DNA from: Microcella sp.
GTDB taxonomy: Bacteria; Actinomycetota; Actinomycetes; Actinomycetales; Microbacteriaceae
Length of the DNA: 64,000 nt
NCBI RefSeq assembly: GCF_025808395.1
Contig: NZ_CP075524.1
Span: 2,294,001-2,358,000, forward strand
Reading direction: 5' to 3'
Part shown: one piece after another, positions 55,170-63,632 of the stretch
Layout of the letters: each line of letters opens with the position of its first letter
Position numbering within the stretch: the first letter of the stretch is position 1
Translations under genes and position numbers: made by a program
Notes under the pieces: model-generated
What the model was told of the DNA's origin: nothing
Database searches by the model: none
What the model saw: the letters and a program-made list of their open reading frames with translations, nothing else

Positions 55170-56711
55170 ATGCAGATCACGCTCGGCCGCCAGCCCCTCA
55201 CGATCGACGAGGTCGTCGCCGTCGCCCGGCACGATGCGACCGTCGCCATCGACGCCGGCGCGCTCGACGCGATGGCGGCGACGCGCGCGATCATCGACGG
55301 GCTCGCCGACGACGTCGAACCGCACTACGGGGTGTCGACCGGGTTTGGCGCGCTCGCGACCACGCACATTCCCGCCGAGAAGCGCGCCGAGCTGCAGCGC
55401 TCGCTCGTGCGCTCGCACGCGGCGAGCAGCGGCCCCGAGGTCGAGCGCGAGGTGGTGCGCGGCACGATGCTGCTTCGGCTGCAGACGCTCACGACCGCAC
55501 GCACCGGTGCCCGCCCGGTGGTCGCCGAGACCTACGCCGCGCTGCTCAATGCCGGCATCACGCCGATCGTCGGCGAGTACGGCAGCCTCGGCTGCTCGGG
55601 CGACCTCGCGCCGCTCGCGCACTGCGCGCTCGCGGTCATGGGCGAGGGAACGGTGCGCGACGCCCGCGGCGCGATCGTGCCCGCGGCCGAGGCGCTCGCC
55701 GCGGCGGGCATCGAGCCGATCGAGCTGCGTGAGAAAGAGGGCCTCGCCCTCATCAACGGCACCGACGGCATGCTCGGGATGCTCGCCCTCGCCCTCGCCG
55801 ACCTCGACCGCCTCGTGGCCACAGCCGACCTCGCCGCGGCCATGAGCGTCGAGGCTCTGCTCGGCACCGATCGCCCCTTCGCCTCGGATCTGCAGCAGCT
55901 GCGCCCCCACCCCGGCCAGGCGACCAGCGCCGAGAACATGCGCCGCGTGCTGAGCGGCTCGGCGGTGGTCACGAGTCATCAGACCGATGCCTGCACGCGC
56001 GTGCAAGACGCCTACTCGCTGCGCTGCGCGCCGCAGGTGCACGGCGCGGTGCGCGACACGATGGCGCACGCCGCAAGCGTGGCGAATCGCGAGCTCGCGA
56101 GCTCGATCGACAACCCCGTCGTCACGCTCGATGGCCGCGTCGAGTCGAACGGCAATTTTCACGGAGCGCCGCTCGGTTATGTGCTCGACTTTCTCGCGAT
56201 CGCCGTCGCCGACCTCGCGAGCATGAGCGAGCGCCGCACCGACCGCTTTCTCGACGCGAGCCGCAACCAGGGGCTGCCACCCTTTCTCGCTCATGACCCG
56301 GGTGTCGACTCGGGCCACATGATCGCGCAGTACACGCAAGCGGGAATCGTGAGCGAGCTCAAGCGCCTGGCCGTGCCGGCGAGTGTCGACTCGATTCCGT
56401 CGAGCGCGATGCAAGAAGATCACGTGGCGATGGGCTGGTCGGCCGCGCGCAAGCTGCGGCGTGCGATCGACGGGCTGACACGCGTCGTCGCGATCGAGGT
56501 GCTGACGGCCGCACGGGGCCTCGACCTGCGCACCGCCGCACTGGGGGTCGACGCGGCACCGGCGACCGCTGCCGTCGTGAGAGCCCTGCGCGAGCACGTG
56601 CCCGGCCCCGGCCCCGACCGCTACCTCGCCCCCGAGATCGAGCATGCCGTGCAACTCACGCACGACGGCACGCTGCTCGCCGCCGCCCGCGCGGTCACCG
56701 AGATTCGCTGA
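55170..56711 (+). CDS. hutH: Histidine ammonia-lyase
   Basis: 513 residues. It eliminates ammonia from histidine to give urocanate. The MIO cofactor forms from Cys142-Ser143-Gly144 in YGSLGCSGDLAPLAH; most HAL enzymes have Ala-Ser-Gly, and Cys is a known but less common variant. The active-site Tyr of HYGVSTGFG is present (Tyr53). GGAGG ends one base before the ATG at 55170, which is too close for a standard SD, so a leaderless or adjusted start is possible, but MQITLGRQP fits the family. hutU follows after 21 bp. Confidence 0.95.
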   Translation: MQITLGRQPLTIDEVVAVARHDATVAIDAGALDAMAATRAIIDGLADDVEPHYGVSTGFGALATTHIPAEKRAELQRSLVRSHAASSGPEVEREVVRGTMLLRLQTLTTARTGARPVVAETYAALLNAGITPIVGEYGSLGCSGDLAPLAHCALAVMGEGTVRDARGAIVPAAEALAAAGIEPIELREKEGLALINGTDGMLGMLALALADLDRLVATADLAAAMSVEALLGTDRPFASDLQQLRPHPGQATSAENMRRVLSGSAVVTSHQTDACTRVQDAYSLRCAPQVHGAVRDTMAHAASVANRELASSIDNPVVTLDGRVESNGNFHGAPLGYVLDFLAIAVADLASMSERRTDRFLDASRNQGLPPFLAHDPGVDSGHMIAQYTQAGIVSELKRLAVPASVDSIPSSAMQEDHVAMGWSAARKLRRAIDGLTRVVAIEVLTAARGLDLRTAALGVDAAPATAAVVRALREHVPGPGPDRYLAPEIEHAVQLTHDGTLLAAARAVTEIR

Positions 56712-56732
56712 ACGCCCGACAGGAGAACCGCC

Positions 56733-58430
56733 ATGACCCTTAGCCGTGCGACGAGCTCGAGCGCAGCATCCGGAGCCCGCCCCGTGCGCGCCCACCGCGG
56801 AACCCAGCTGCACACCCTCGGCTGGCAGCAGGAGGGCGCGCTGCGCATGCTGCAGAACAATCTCGACCCCGAGGTGGCCGAGCACCCCGACGAGCTCGTC
56901 GTCTACGGCGGCACGGGCAAGGCCGCGCGCGACTGGGCGAGCTTCGACGCGCTGACCCGCACGCTCGCCACCCTCAAGGGCGATGAGACGATGCTCGTGC
57001 AGTCGGGCCGACCGGTCGGCGTCATGCAGACGCACGCGTGGGCGCCGCGCGTGCTCCTGGCCAACTCGAACCTCGTCGGCGATTGGGCGAACTGGGACGA
57101 GTTTCGGCGCCTCGAAGCGCTCGGCCTCACGATGTACGGCCAGATGACGGCCGGCTCGTGGATCTACATCGGCACCCAGGGCATTCTGCAGGGCACCTTC
57201 GAGACCTTCGCCGCCGTCGCGACGCAGAGGTTCGGTGGCACCCTCGCCGGCACCATCACCCTCACGGGCGGGCTCGGCGGCATGGGTGGCGCGCAGCCCC
57301 TCGCCGTGACGATGAACGACGGCGTCGCCATCTGCGTCGACGTCGACCCCAGCCGCATCGCCCGGCGGCTCGAGCACCGCTACCTCGACGTGCAGGCCGA
57401 CTCTCTCGAGCACGCTCTCGAACTCGCGATCGAGGCACGGGATGCCCGTCGCGGGCTCTCGATCGGCGTGCTCGGCAATGCGGCCGAGGTCTTTCCGCGC
57501 CTGCTCGCGATGGGCGCCCCGATCGACATCGTCACCGACCAGACGAGTGCGCACGACCCGCTCGCCTACCTGCCCGTCGAGCACACGGTCGACGAGTGGC
57601 ACGCGGCGCGCGAGCGCGACCCGATTGGCTTCGCGGCCGCGGCTCGGGCGTCGATGGCGCTGCAGGTCGAGGCCATGGTCGGGTTCCAGCGCGCGGGGGC
57701 CGAAGTCTTCGACTACGGCAACAACATCCGCACCGAGGCTCGCGCCGCGGGGTATGCCGACGCGTTCAGCTTTCCGGGGTTCGTGCCCGCCTACATCCGC
57801 CCGCTCTTCGCGCAGGGCAAGGGCCCATTCCGCTGGGCGGCGCTCAGCGGAGACCCCGCCGACATCGCCGCGACCGACCGCGCTGTGCTCGAGATGTTCC
57901 CCGAGAACGAGAGCCTGCAGCGTTGGATTCCGATGGCGCAGCAGCGCGTGCACTACCAAGGGCTGCCGGCGCGCATCTGCTGGCTCGGCTACGGCGAGCG
58001 CGACAGGGCGGGCGAGCGCTTCAACGACATGGTCGCGTCGGGTGAGCTCATCGCTCCCGTCGCGATCGGCCGCGACCATCTCGATTCGGGCAGCGTCGCG
58101 AGCCCCTACCGCGAGACCGAGGCCATGAAAGATGGCAGCGACGCGATCGCCGACTGGCCGCTGCTCAACGCTCTCGTCAACACGGCGAGCGGAGCGACGT
58201 GGGTGTCGATCCACCACGGCGGGGGAGTCGGCATCGGCCGCTCGATCCACGCCGGCCAGGTCGTCGTCGCCGACGGAACGGCGCTCGCCGGTGAGAAGGT
58301 GCAGCGCGTGCTGACGAACGACCCCGGCATGGGCGTCATCCGCCACATCGACGCGGGCTACACCGAGGGCGAGCAGGTCGTCGCCGACCTCGGCGTGCGC
58401 ATCCCGATGCGCGAGGGCGGTCTCGAGTGA
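56733..58430 (+). CDS. hutU: Urocanate hydratase
   Basis: 565 residues. It hydrates urocanate to imidazolonepropionate using tightly bound NAD+. TLTGGLGGMGGAQPLAV is the Rossmann loop and SIHHGGGVGIGRSIHAGQV is the conserved C-terminal block. GGAGAA precedes the ATG. The stop overlaps hutG's GTG. Confidence 0.97.
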   Translation: MTLSRATSSSAASGARPVRAHRGTQLHTLGWQQEGALRMLQNNLDPEVAEHPDELVVYGGTGKAARDWASFDALTRTLATLKGDETMLVQSGRPVGVMQTHAWAPRVLLANSNLVGDWANWDEFRRLEALGLTMYGQMTAGSWIYIGTQGILQGTFETFAAVATQRFGGTLAGTITLTGGLGGMGGAQPLAVTMNDGVAICVDVDPSRIARRLEHRYLDVQADSLEHALELAIEARDARRGLSIGVLGNAAEVFPRLLAMGAPIDIVTDQTSAHDPLAYLPVEHTVDEWHAARERDPIGFAAAARASMALQVEAMVGFQRAGAEVFDYGNNIRTEARAAGYADAFSFPGFVPAYIRPLFAQGKGPFRWAALSGDPADIAATDRAVLEMFPENESLQRWIPMAQQRVHYQGLPARICWLGYGERDRAGERFNDMVASGELIAPVAIGRDHLDSGSVASPYRETEAMKDGSDAIADWPLLNALVNTASGATWVSIHHGGGVGIGRSIHAGQVVVADGTALAGEKVQRVLTNDPGMGVIRHIDAGYTEGEQVVADLGVRIPMREGGLE

Positions 58431-59497
58431 GCACGTCCGGCGCGAGTGTGCCTGACCCGGGCGGGCACACTCGCGCGCAACGAGCACACTCGGCAGGTGC
58501 GGGCGCGGATGCGGGCGGGCTCGCGCACGACCCGCTCTGGCCGCGCGCGGGCGACTGGCCGGCCTGGGCTCCGGGGTCTCGGGCCGATGCTGTGCTCGTC
58601 GGCATCCCAACCTGGCGCACCTCGCTGTCGCCGGGCCAGACGCACACCACTCCCACCGCGATTCGGGATGCCCTGCGCTACTACTCAGCCGACGCACTGC
58701 TGCGCATTCCTGCTGTCGATCGGTCACTCGTTGCCGATGAGCCGTCGAGCGACCGCAACGAGCGCCCGATCGACGGCGAACTCGCACGACTGAGAGTGCT
58801 CGACGCGGGCGATGTGCTCGAGCCCGACGGCGCCGGTGAGGCGGCCGCCACGGCCAGGGTCGCCGAGATCGCGAGCGCAGCATCCCTCGTTATCGTGCTC
58901 GGCGGGGACAACGCCGCGACGGTGCCCGCGGCGCTCGGGGCGTGGGGCGACCGCATCGCCACGGCGGGCCTCGTGACGCTGGATGCCCACCACGACCTGC
59001 GCGACGGCGAGAGCAACGGGTCTCCGGTGCGCAGGCTGCTCGAGGCAGGGCTTGCCGGTGAGCGAGTCAGCCAGCTCGGCATCGAGCCGCTCGCGAACTC
59101 GCGCGCCTACGCGGCGCGAGCCGCCGAGCACGGCATCACCGTCGTCTCGCGCGCCGAGCTGCTGCGCACCCCGATCGACGTCGCCATGAGCGCAGCCCTC
59201 CACCGCGCGGCGTCGGCGGGCGGCCCCGTGCACGTCGACCTCGACCTCGACGTGTGCGACCGCAGTGTGGCGCCCGGCTGCCCCGCGAGCGTGCCGGGCG
59301 GGCTGAGCGCGATCGAGCTGCGCACCGCCGCGCGCCTCGCCGGGGCGCACCCCTCGGTCACGAGTATCGACTTGACCGAGCTCGACGCTGCGCGCGACAG
59401 TGCAGACCGGCGCACCGTTCGGCTCGCCGCGCTGTGCGTGCTCGAGGCGATCGCGGGGTTCGCGACCCGCGCGGGCACAGCGACCAGGCAGGGTTGA
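58427..59497 (+). CDS. hutG: Formimidoylglutamase (arginase/agmatinase superfamily)
   Basis: 356 residues. It splits N-formimidoyl-glutamate to glutamate and formamide. Manganese motifs are LDAHHDLRD (186-190) and DLDLDVCD (271-278). The first motif reads GGDNA where arginases usually have GGDHS; Asn162 replaces a metal-binding His. Lineage-specific variation is likely, but it merits a check. Residues ~5-22 are encoded by the REP-like repeat at 58441, and no in-frame downstream start could replace the GTG at 58427. The GTG overlaps the hutU stop by 4 bp. It ends 4 bp before hutI. Confidence 0.9.
   Translation: MSTSGASVPDPGGHTRAQRAHSAGAGADAGGLAHDPLWPRAGDWPAWAPGSRADAVLVGIPTWRTSLSPGQTHTTPTAIRDALRYYSADALLRIPAVDRSLVADEPSSDRNERPIDGELARLRVLDAGDVLEPDGAGEAAATARVAEIASAASLVIVLGGDNAATVPAALGAWGDRIATAGLVTLDAHHDLRDGESNGSPVRRLLEAGLAGERVSQLGIEPLANSRAYAARAAEHGITVVSRAELLRTPIDVAMSAALHRAASAGGPVHVDLDLDVCDRSVAPGCPASVPGGLSAIELRTAARLAGAHPSVTSIDLTELDAARDSADRRTVRLAALCVLEAIAGFATRAGTATRQG
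58441..58492 (+). repeat. REP-like repeat, copy 3, inside hutG
   Basis: CGCGAGTGTGCC (58441-58452) pairs perfectly with GGCACACTCGCG (58464-58475). The 9-10-9 pattern GCACACTCG, CGCGCAACGA, GCACACTCG spans 58465-58492. Confidence 0.75.
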
Positions 59498-59500
59498 CGC

Positions 59501-60694
59501 ATGAGCCCCACCACCGGCAGCACCCTGATCACGAACATCGGGCAGCTCGTGACGGTCGACCCGACCGAGCCCGACCGGCCAACGCGTGCCCATGCCGCCC
59601 TCGTGATCGACGACGGCTTCGTCGCATGGCACGGCCACGCGGCTGACGCCCCCGCCGCAGATGCGCGCATCGACGCCGACGGAGCCGCCGTCATCCCCGG
59701 CTTCGTCGACAGCCACAGCCACCTCGTCTTCGGCGGTGATCGGGTCGATGAGTTCGAAGCACGCATGGCCGGGCGGGCGTACACAGCGGGCGGTATCCGC
59801 ACGACGGTGGCCGCCACTCGTGAGGCGACAGACGAGGCACTGCGCACCCGACTCGTCCACCTGGTGGCGCAGGCGCGCGCGCAGGGCACGACGACTCTCG
59901 AGATCAAGAGCGGCTACGGACTCACCGTCGCCGACGAGCAGCGCGCTCTGCGGCTGGCCCGCGAGGTGACCGCCGAGACCACGTTCCTCGGCGCGCACGT
60001 CGTGCCCGCCGACTTCGCCGACGATCGAGACGCGTACGTCGACCTGGTGTGCGGCAGCATGCTCGAGGCCTGCTCCCCGCACGCGCGCTGGGTCGACGTT
60101 TTCATCGACTCGGGGGCTTTCACCGTCGACGAGGCGCGCCGCATCCTGCTCGCCGGCCGCGATGCCGGCCTCGGCCTGCGCGTGCACGCCGGCCAGCTCG
60201 CCGCCGACGGGGGAGTCGCCCTCGCCGTCGAGCTCGACGCAGCGAGCGTCGACCACTGCACCTTCCTCACCGACGACGACGTGGCACTGCTTGCCGGCAG
60301 CGGCACGGTCGCCACGCTGCTGCCGCTCGTCGAGTTCGCGACTCGCCAGCCGTTTCCGGATGCCCGGCGCTTGATCGATGCGGGCGTCGCGGTCGCGATC
60401 GCCACCGACTGCAACCCCGGCTCGAACTTCTCGAGCAGCATGCCGCTCGCGATCGCTCTCGCGGTGCGCGAGCTCGGCATGACACCACTCGAGGCCCTGC
60501 GCGCCGCGACGATCGGTGGCGCCCGAGCGCTGCGCCGTGACGATGTCGGGCACCTCGGCGTCGGCGCGCGGGGCGATGCCGTCATTCTCGATGCCCCCGA
60601 CTACCGCTATCTCGCCTACCGGCCCGGGGTTCCGCTCGTCCGCACTGTCGTTGCCGGCGGCATTGTCACGAGCCGCACGGTTCGTGGCGAGTAG
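59501..60694 (+). CDS. hutI: Imidazolonepropionase
   Basis: 397 residues of the amidohydrolase superfamily. It hydrolyses imidazolonepropionate to formimidoylglutamate, between HutU and HutG. DSHSHLVFGGDR gives the first metal pair, then GAHVVP, RVHAGQL and TDCNPGSN. It closes the hutHUGI operon, 3 bp after hutG. No histidine transporter follows in this window. Confidence 0.96.
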   Translation: MSPTTGSTLITNIGQLVTVDPTEPDRPTRAHAALVIDDGFVAWHGHAADAPAADARIDADGAAVIPGFVDSHSHLVFGGDRVDEFEARMAGRAYTAGGIRTTVAATREATDEALRTRLVHLVAQARAQGTTTLEIKSGYGLTVADEQRALRLAREVTAETTFLGAHVVPADFADDRDAYVDLVCGSMLEACSPHARWVDVFIDSGAFTVDEARRILLAGRDAGLGLRVHAGQLAADGGVALAVELDAASVDHCTFLTDDDVALLAGSGTVATLLPLVEFATRQPFPDARRLIDAGVAVAIATDCNPGSNFSSSMPLAIALAVRELGMTPLEALRAATIGGARALRRDDVGHLGVGARGDAVILDAPDYRYLAYRPGVPLVRTVVAGGIVTSRTVRGE

Positions 60695-60733
60695 GCTCCG
60701 ATGCCGTGATCGTCGTCTCGCTACCGACCGCCC

Positions 60734-61723
60734 ATGCCGCGACTGCGACGCTCTGACGTCTCGCGGCCGGGTATCGTGCGCGTGCGCGCGGGCCGCGGGT
60801 TCAGCTACCGCGATGCGACGGGCTCACGCATCGATGACCCTGTCGTCATCGATCGCATCCGCGCTCTGGCCATTCCGCCCGCGTGGGACGACGTGTGGGT
60901 CAGCCCTCACTCGAACGGACACATTCAGGCCGTCGGCACCGACGATGCCGGGCGACGTCAGTATCTCTATCACGCTGCGTGGAGAGAGCGGAAGGATCGC
61001 GAGAAGTTCGAGCGCATGCTCGAGCTCGCTGCGAGCCTCCCCACTGCACGTCGCTCTGTCACGCTCGATCTGAAGCGCTGTGCGACTGATCCGAGCGCCG
61101 CGCTCGATCGAGCGGTGGTGCTTGCGGCTGCATTCCGCATGCTCGACTCAGGCAGTCTGCGCGTCGGTTCAGAGCAATACGCGGCGGGCAATGGCAGCTA
61201 CGGTCTGTCGACGCTGCTCTGCGCCCACGTTGCCGTCACGGGTGACAGGGTTGTCACACTGCGGTTTCCGGCGAAGAGCGGTCAAGAGTGGAAGTCGGAG
61301 ATCGACGATGCGTTGCTCGCCCTGATCGTGCGCAGACTCAAGCGCCGCGGAAGCCGGGCGCGCCTGCTCGCGTGGCGCGACGGCGCAGGGTGGCATCGAG
61401 TGTCGGCCAGTGAGATCAACGACGACCTGCGACGACGCACTGGCGGAGACTTCACGGCAAAAGACTTCCGCACTCTCCAGGGCACCGTGGCTGCTGCCAG
61501 AGAGCTCGCAGTGCAGGGGCCGCAGACGACACCGACGGCGCGCCGCCGGGCCATCGCGAGAGCCGTGGCTGCTGCGGCGGAGACGCTCGGAAACACGCCA
61601 GCTATTGCCCGCTCAAGCTACATCGACCCGAGAGTCATCGATCGGTTCGATCAAGGGCTGACGATCCGCGTCGGCGGCCGTGCGTCGATCGAGTCGGCTC
61701 TGTGCGAGTTTCTGCGCGATTGA
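60734..61723 (+). CDS. DNA topoisomerase IB
   Basis: 329 residues, the short bacterial/poxvirus type. FSYRD near the N-terminus, ALAIPPAWDDVWV and GRRQYLYHAAWRE are family signatures. The catalytic core includes LRVGSEQYAAGNGSYGLSTL, the Lys in FPAKSGQ, the Arg in KDFRTLQGT, and the nucleophilic Tyr296 in ARSSYIDP. It relaxes supercoils by a 3'-phosphotyrosine intermediate. It stands alone after the hut operon. Confidence 0.92.
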   Translation: MPRLRRSDVSRPGIVRVRAGRGFSYRDATGSRIDDPVVIDRIRALAIPPAWDDVWVSPHSNGHIQAVGTDDAGRRQYLYHAAWRERKDREKFERMLELAASLPTARRSVTLDLKRCATDPSAALDRAVVLAAAFRMLDSGSLRVGSEQYAAGNGSYGLSTLLCAHVAVTGDRVVTLRFPAKSGQEWKSEIDDALLALIVRRLKRRGSRARLLAWRDGAGWHRVSASEINDDLRRRTGGDFTAKDFRTLQGTVAAARELAVQGPQTTPTARRRAIARAVAAAAETLGNTPAIARSSYIDPRVIDRFDQGLTIRVGGRASIESALCEFLRD

Positions 61724-61787
61724 CGAGACCTCCGCCGCCCGGCGAAGAATGACTCCGCCTGACCCTCCGGTGTGCAAGGCTGAGCGC

Positions 61788-62258
61788 ATGGCTCGAGCTC
61801 TGCTGCGTGTGGTTGCGACCCTCATCATCACGATCGTGCTGGCGCTCATCGGGCTCGGCATCATGAGCCTCATCTCCGGCAGCGACGCCACCGAGGCGTT
61901 CACCGACAGCGCGCCGAGATCGCTGTTCGGCATGACCGGCATCGCCCTCGGGCTCTGGGCGCTCATGCTCATCATCGGTGCGATCGCGCACCGTCACCGC
62001 AGAGCGGGCTGGCGTATCGGCACGAGCATCGTGAGCCTCGTGGTGGCGATCGCCGTCAACCTGGCAGTGTTCGCCGTGCTCGCCTTCACGTCGCTCGACG
62101 GCGGAGGGTGGGGCTTGCTGATTCTCGCGATCGCCGCCGTGTCGGGGGCCGTGCTGCTCGTGACGGGAGTGGTGGCGGTGCTGCTCGTCGAGCTGGCGAT
62201 CGTGCGCTCTGCCGCCCCTGTCGCACCCGCTGAAACGGTCGCAGACGAGGTGTCGTAG
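61788..62258 (+). CDS. Small integral membrane protein, four helices
   Basis: 156 residues. Helices fall at ~5-29, ~47-66, ~78-100 and ~108-135. GLWALMLIIGAIAHRHRRAGWRIG followed by SIVSLVVAIAVN aligns with the protein at 52565. I chose the ATG at 61788 (MARALLRVV); the frame extends back into the topoisomerase gene. Function unknown. Confidence 0.68.
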   Translation: MARALLRVVATLIITIVLALIGLGIMSLISGSDATEAFTDSAPRSLFGMTGIALGLWALMLIIGAIAHRHRRAGWRIGTSIVSLVVAIAVNLAVFAVLAFTSLDGGGWGLLILAIAAVSGAVLLVTGVVAVLLVELAIVRSAAPVAPAETVADEVS

Positions 62259-62278
62259 ACCAGTTTCACCATTGTGCG

Positions 62279-62304
62279 GCGTGTCGCGGCGCAGCGCGAC
62301 ACGC
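62279..62304 (+). terminator. Hairpin after the membrane-protein gene
   Basis: Perfect 10-bp arms GCGTGTCGCG/CGCGACACGC with a 6-base loop, 20 bases past the stop. No T-run. Confidence 0.6.
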
Positions 62305-62309
62305 CCGGG

Positions 62310-62338
62310 TTGCAGCACGTCGTGCGCTGTGGCAGACT
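62310..62338 (+). promoter_or_regulatory. Promoter of the S10 operon
   Basis: TTGCAG (62310-62315) and CAGACT (62333-62338) have a 17-base spacer, both close to the housekeeping consensus. Confidence 0.5.
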
Positions 62339-62655
62339 CTTCTAGTTCAACACGCCGTGCTTCAGCGCGGCTCACTGCCAGGCAGTGCATAGGACGAGCA
62401 CCCTTGTGAGAGATCGCAAGCCGGTTGCCAAGAGCCTAGGCCGCGGGTAGCAGAACACAGCTCACACCGATCACCACCATGCCCAGGGGCAACTCTGTGC
62501 GTCGTGAGGGCGACACGCCCGAGCGCGGGGGTCGGTCTGCGCAGGAAACAGAACTGCGTTCGTTTGACAGAAGAACAGTGGTGCGACAGCGATTGCGCTC
62601 CGCGTGAGGTGCGCCCTGATGGGTGCATCACGTCTAAGAAGGAAGAGAGTTGAGC

Positions 62656-62964
62656 ATGGCGGGACAAAAGATCCGCATCCGGCTTAAGTCGTATGACCAC
62701 GCTGGTCTCGACGCATCGGCGCGCAAGATCGTCGACACGGTGACCCGTGCAGGCGCCACGGTCGTGGGCCCTGTGCCCCTGCCGACGGAGAAGAACGTCA
62801 TCGCCGTCATCCGGTCGCCCCACAAGTACAAAGACAGCCGCGAGCACTTCGAGAAGCGCACGCACAAGCGTCTCATCGACATCATCGACCCGACGCCGAA
62901 GGCCGTCGACTCGCTCATGCGACTCGACCTGCCCGCCGACGTCAACATCGAGATCAAGCTCTAA
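62656..62964 (+). CDS. rpsJ: 30S ribosomal protein S10
   Basis: 102 residues, MAGQKIRIRLKSYDHAGLD through DVNIEIKL. AAGGAAGAG is the ribosome site; I chose the ATG at 62656 over the TTG at 62650 because it gives the canonical N-terminus. It binds the small subunit and acts in NusB-dependent antitermination. rplC follows after 12 bp. Confidence 0.98.
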   Translation: MAGQKIRIRLKSYDHAGLDASARKIVDTVTRAGATVVGPVPLPTEKNVIAVIRSPHKYKDSREHFEKRTHKRLIDIIDPTPKAVDSLMRLDLPADVNIEIKL

Positions 62965-62976
62965 GGAATCCGGGAC

Positions 62977-63627
62977 ATGTCTGCAATCAAGACGACCAAG
63001 GGTCTGCTGGGCACGAAGCTCGGCATGACGCAGGTCTGGGACGAGAACAACAAGCTCGTGCCCGTCACCGTCGTGGAAATCGCTCCGAACGTGGTGACCC
63101 AGGTGCGCACGCCCGAGGTCGACGGCTACTCCGCCGTTCAGATCGCCTACGGCGCCATCGACCCGCGCAAGGTCACCAAGCCGCTCACCGGCCACTTCGA
63201 GAAGGCCGGCAGCACGCCTCGCCGTCACCTCACCGAAGTGCGCACCGCTGACGCCTCCGAGTACACCGCCGGCCAGCAGCTCAGTGTCGACATCTTCGAG
63301 GCCGGTCAGCTGGTCGACGTCGTCGGCACGAGCAAGGGCAAGGGCTTCGCCGGTGTCATGAAGCGTCACAACTTCAAGGGCGTCTCGGCGTCGCACGGTT
63401 CGCACCGCAACCACCGCAAGCCGGGCTCGATCGGCGCATCGTCGACCCCCAGCCGTGTCTTCAAGGGCATGCGCATGGCCGGCCGCATGGGTGGCGACCG
63501 TGTCACCGTGCTCAACCTCAAGGTTCACTCGGTCGACCTCGAGAAGGGACTGCTGCTCGTCAAGGGCGCGGTTCCCGGTGCTCGTGGCCGACTCGTCTTC
63601 GTCCGCAACGCCGTGAAGGGAGCGTAA
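62977..63627 (+). CDS. rplC: 50S ribosomal protein L3
   Basis: 216 residues. LGTKLGMTQVWDE opens it and GTSKGKGFAGVMKRHNF is the conserved extension near the peptidyl transferase centre. The gene is second in the S10 operon. Confidence 0.98.
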   Translation: MSAIKTTKGLLGTKLGMTQVWDENNKLVPVTVVEIAPNVVTQVRTPEVDGYSAVQIAYGAIDPRKVTKPLTGHFEKAGSTPRRHLTEVRTADASEYTAGQQLSVDIFEAGQLVDVVGTSKGKGFAGVMKRHNFKGVSASHGSHRNHRKPGSIGASSTPSRVFKGMRMAGRMGGDRVTVLNLKVHSVDLEKGLLLVKGAVPGARGRLVFVRNAVKGA

Positions 63628-63632
63628 TCGCC

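Larger units (their letters stand above)
62259..62655 (+). other. Leader region of the S10 operon
   Basis: The 397-bp gap holds a terminator-like hairpin, a candidate promoter, and ~310 nt of untranslated sequence with short inverted repeats such as 62373-62387. There is no coding frame of note. A long leader is the usual place for ribosomal-protein autoregulation. Confidence 0.6.
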
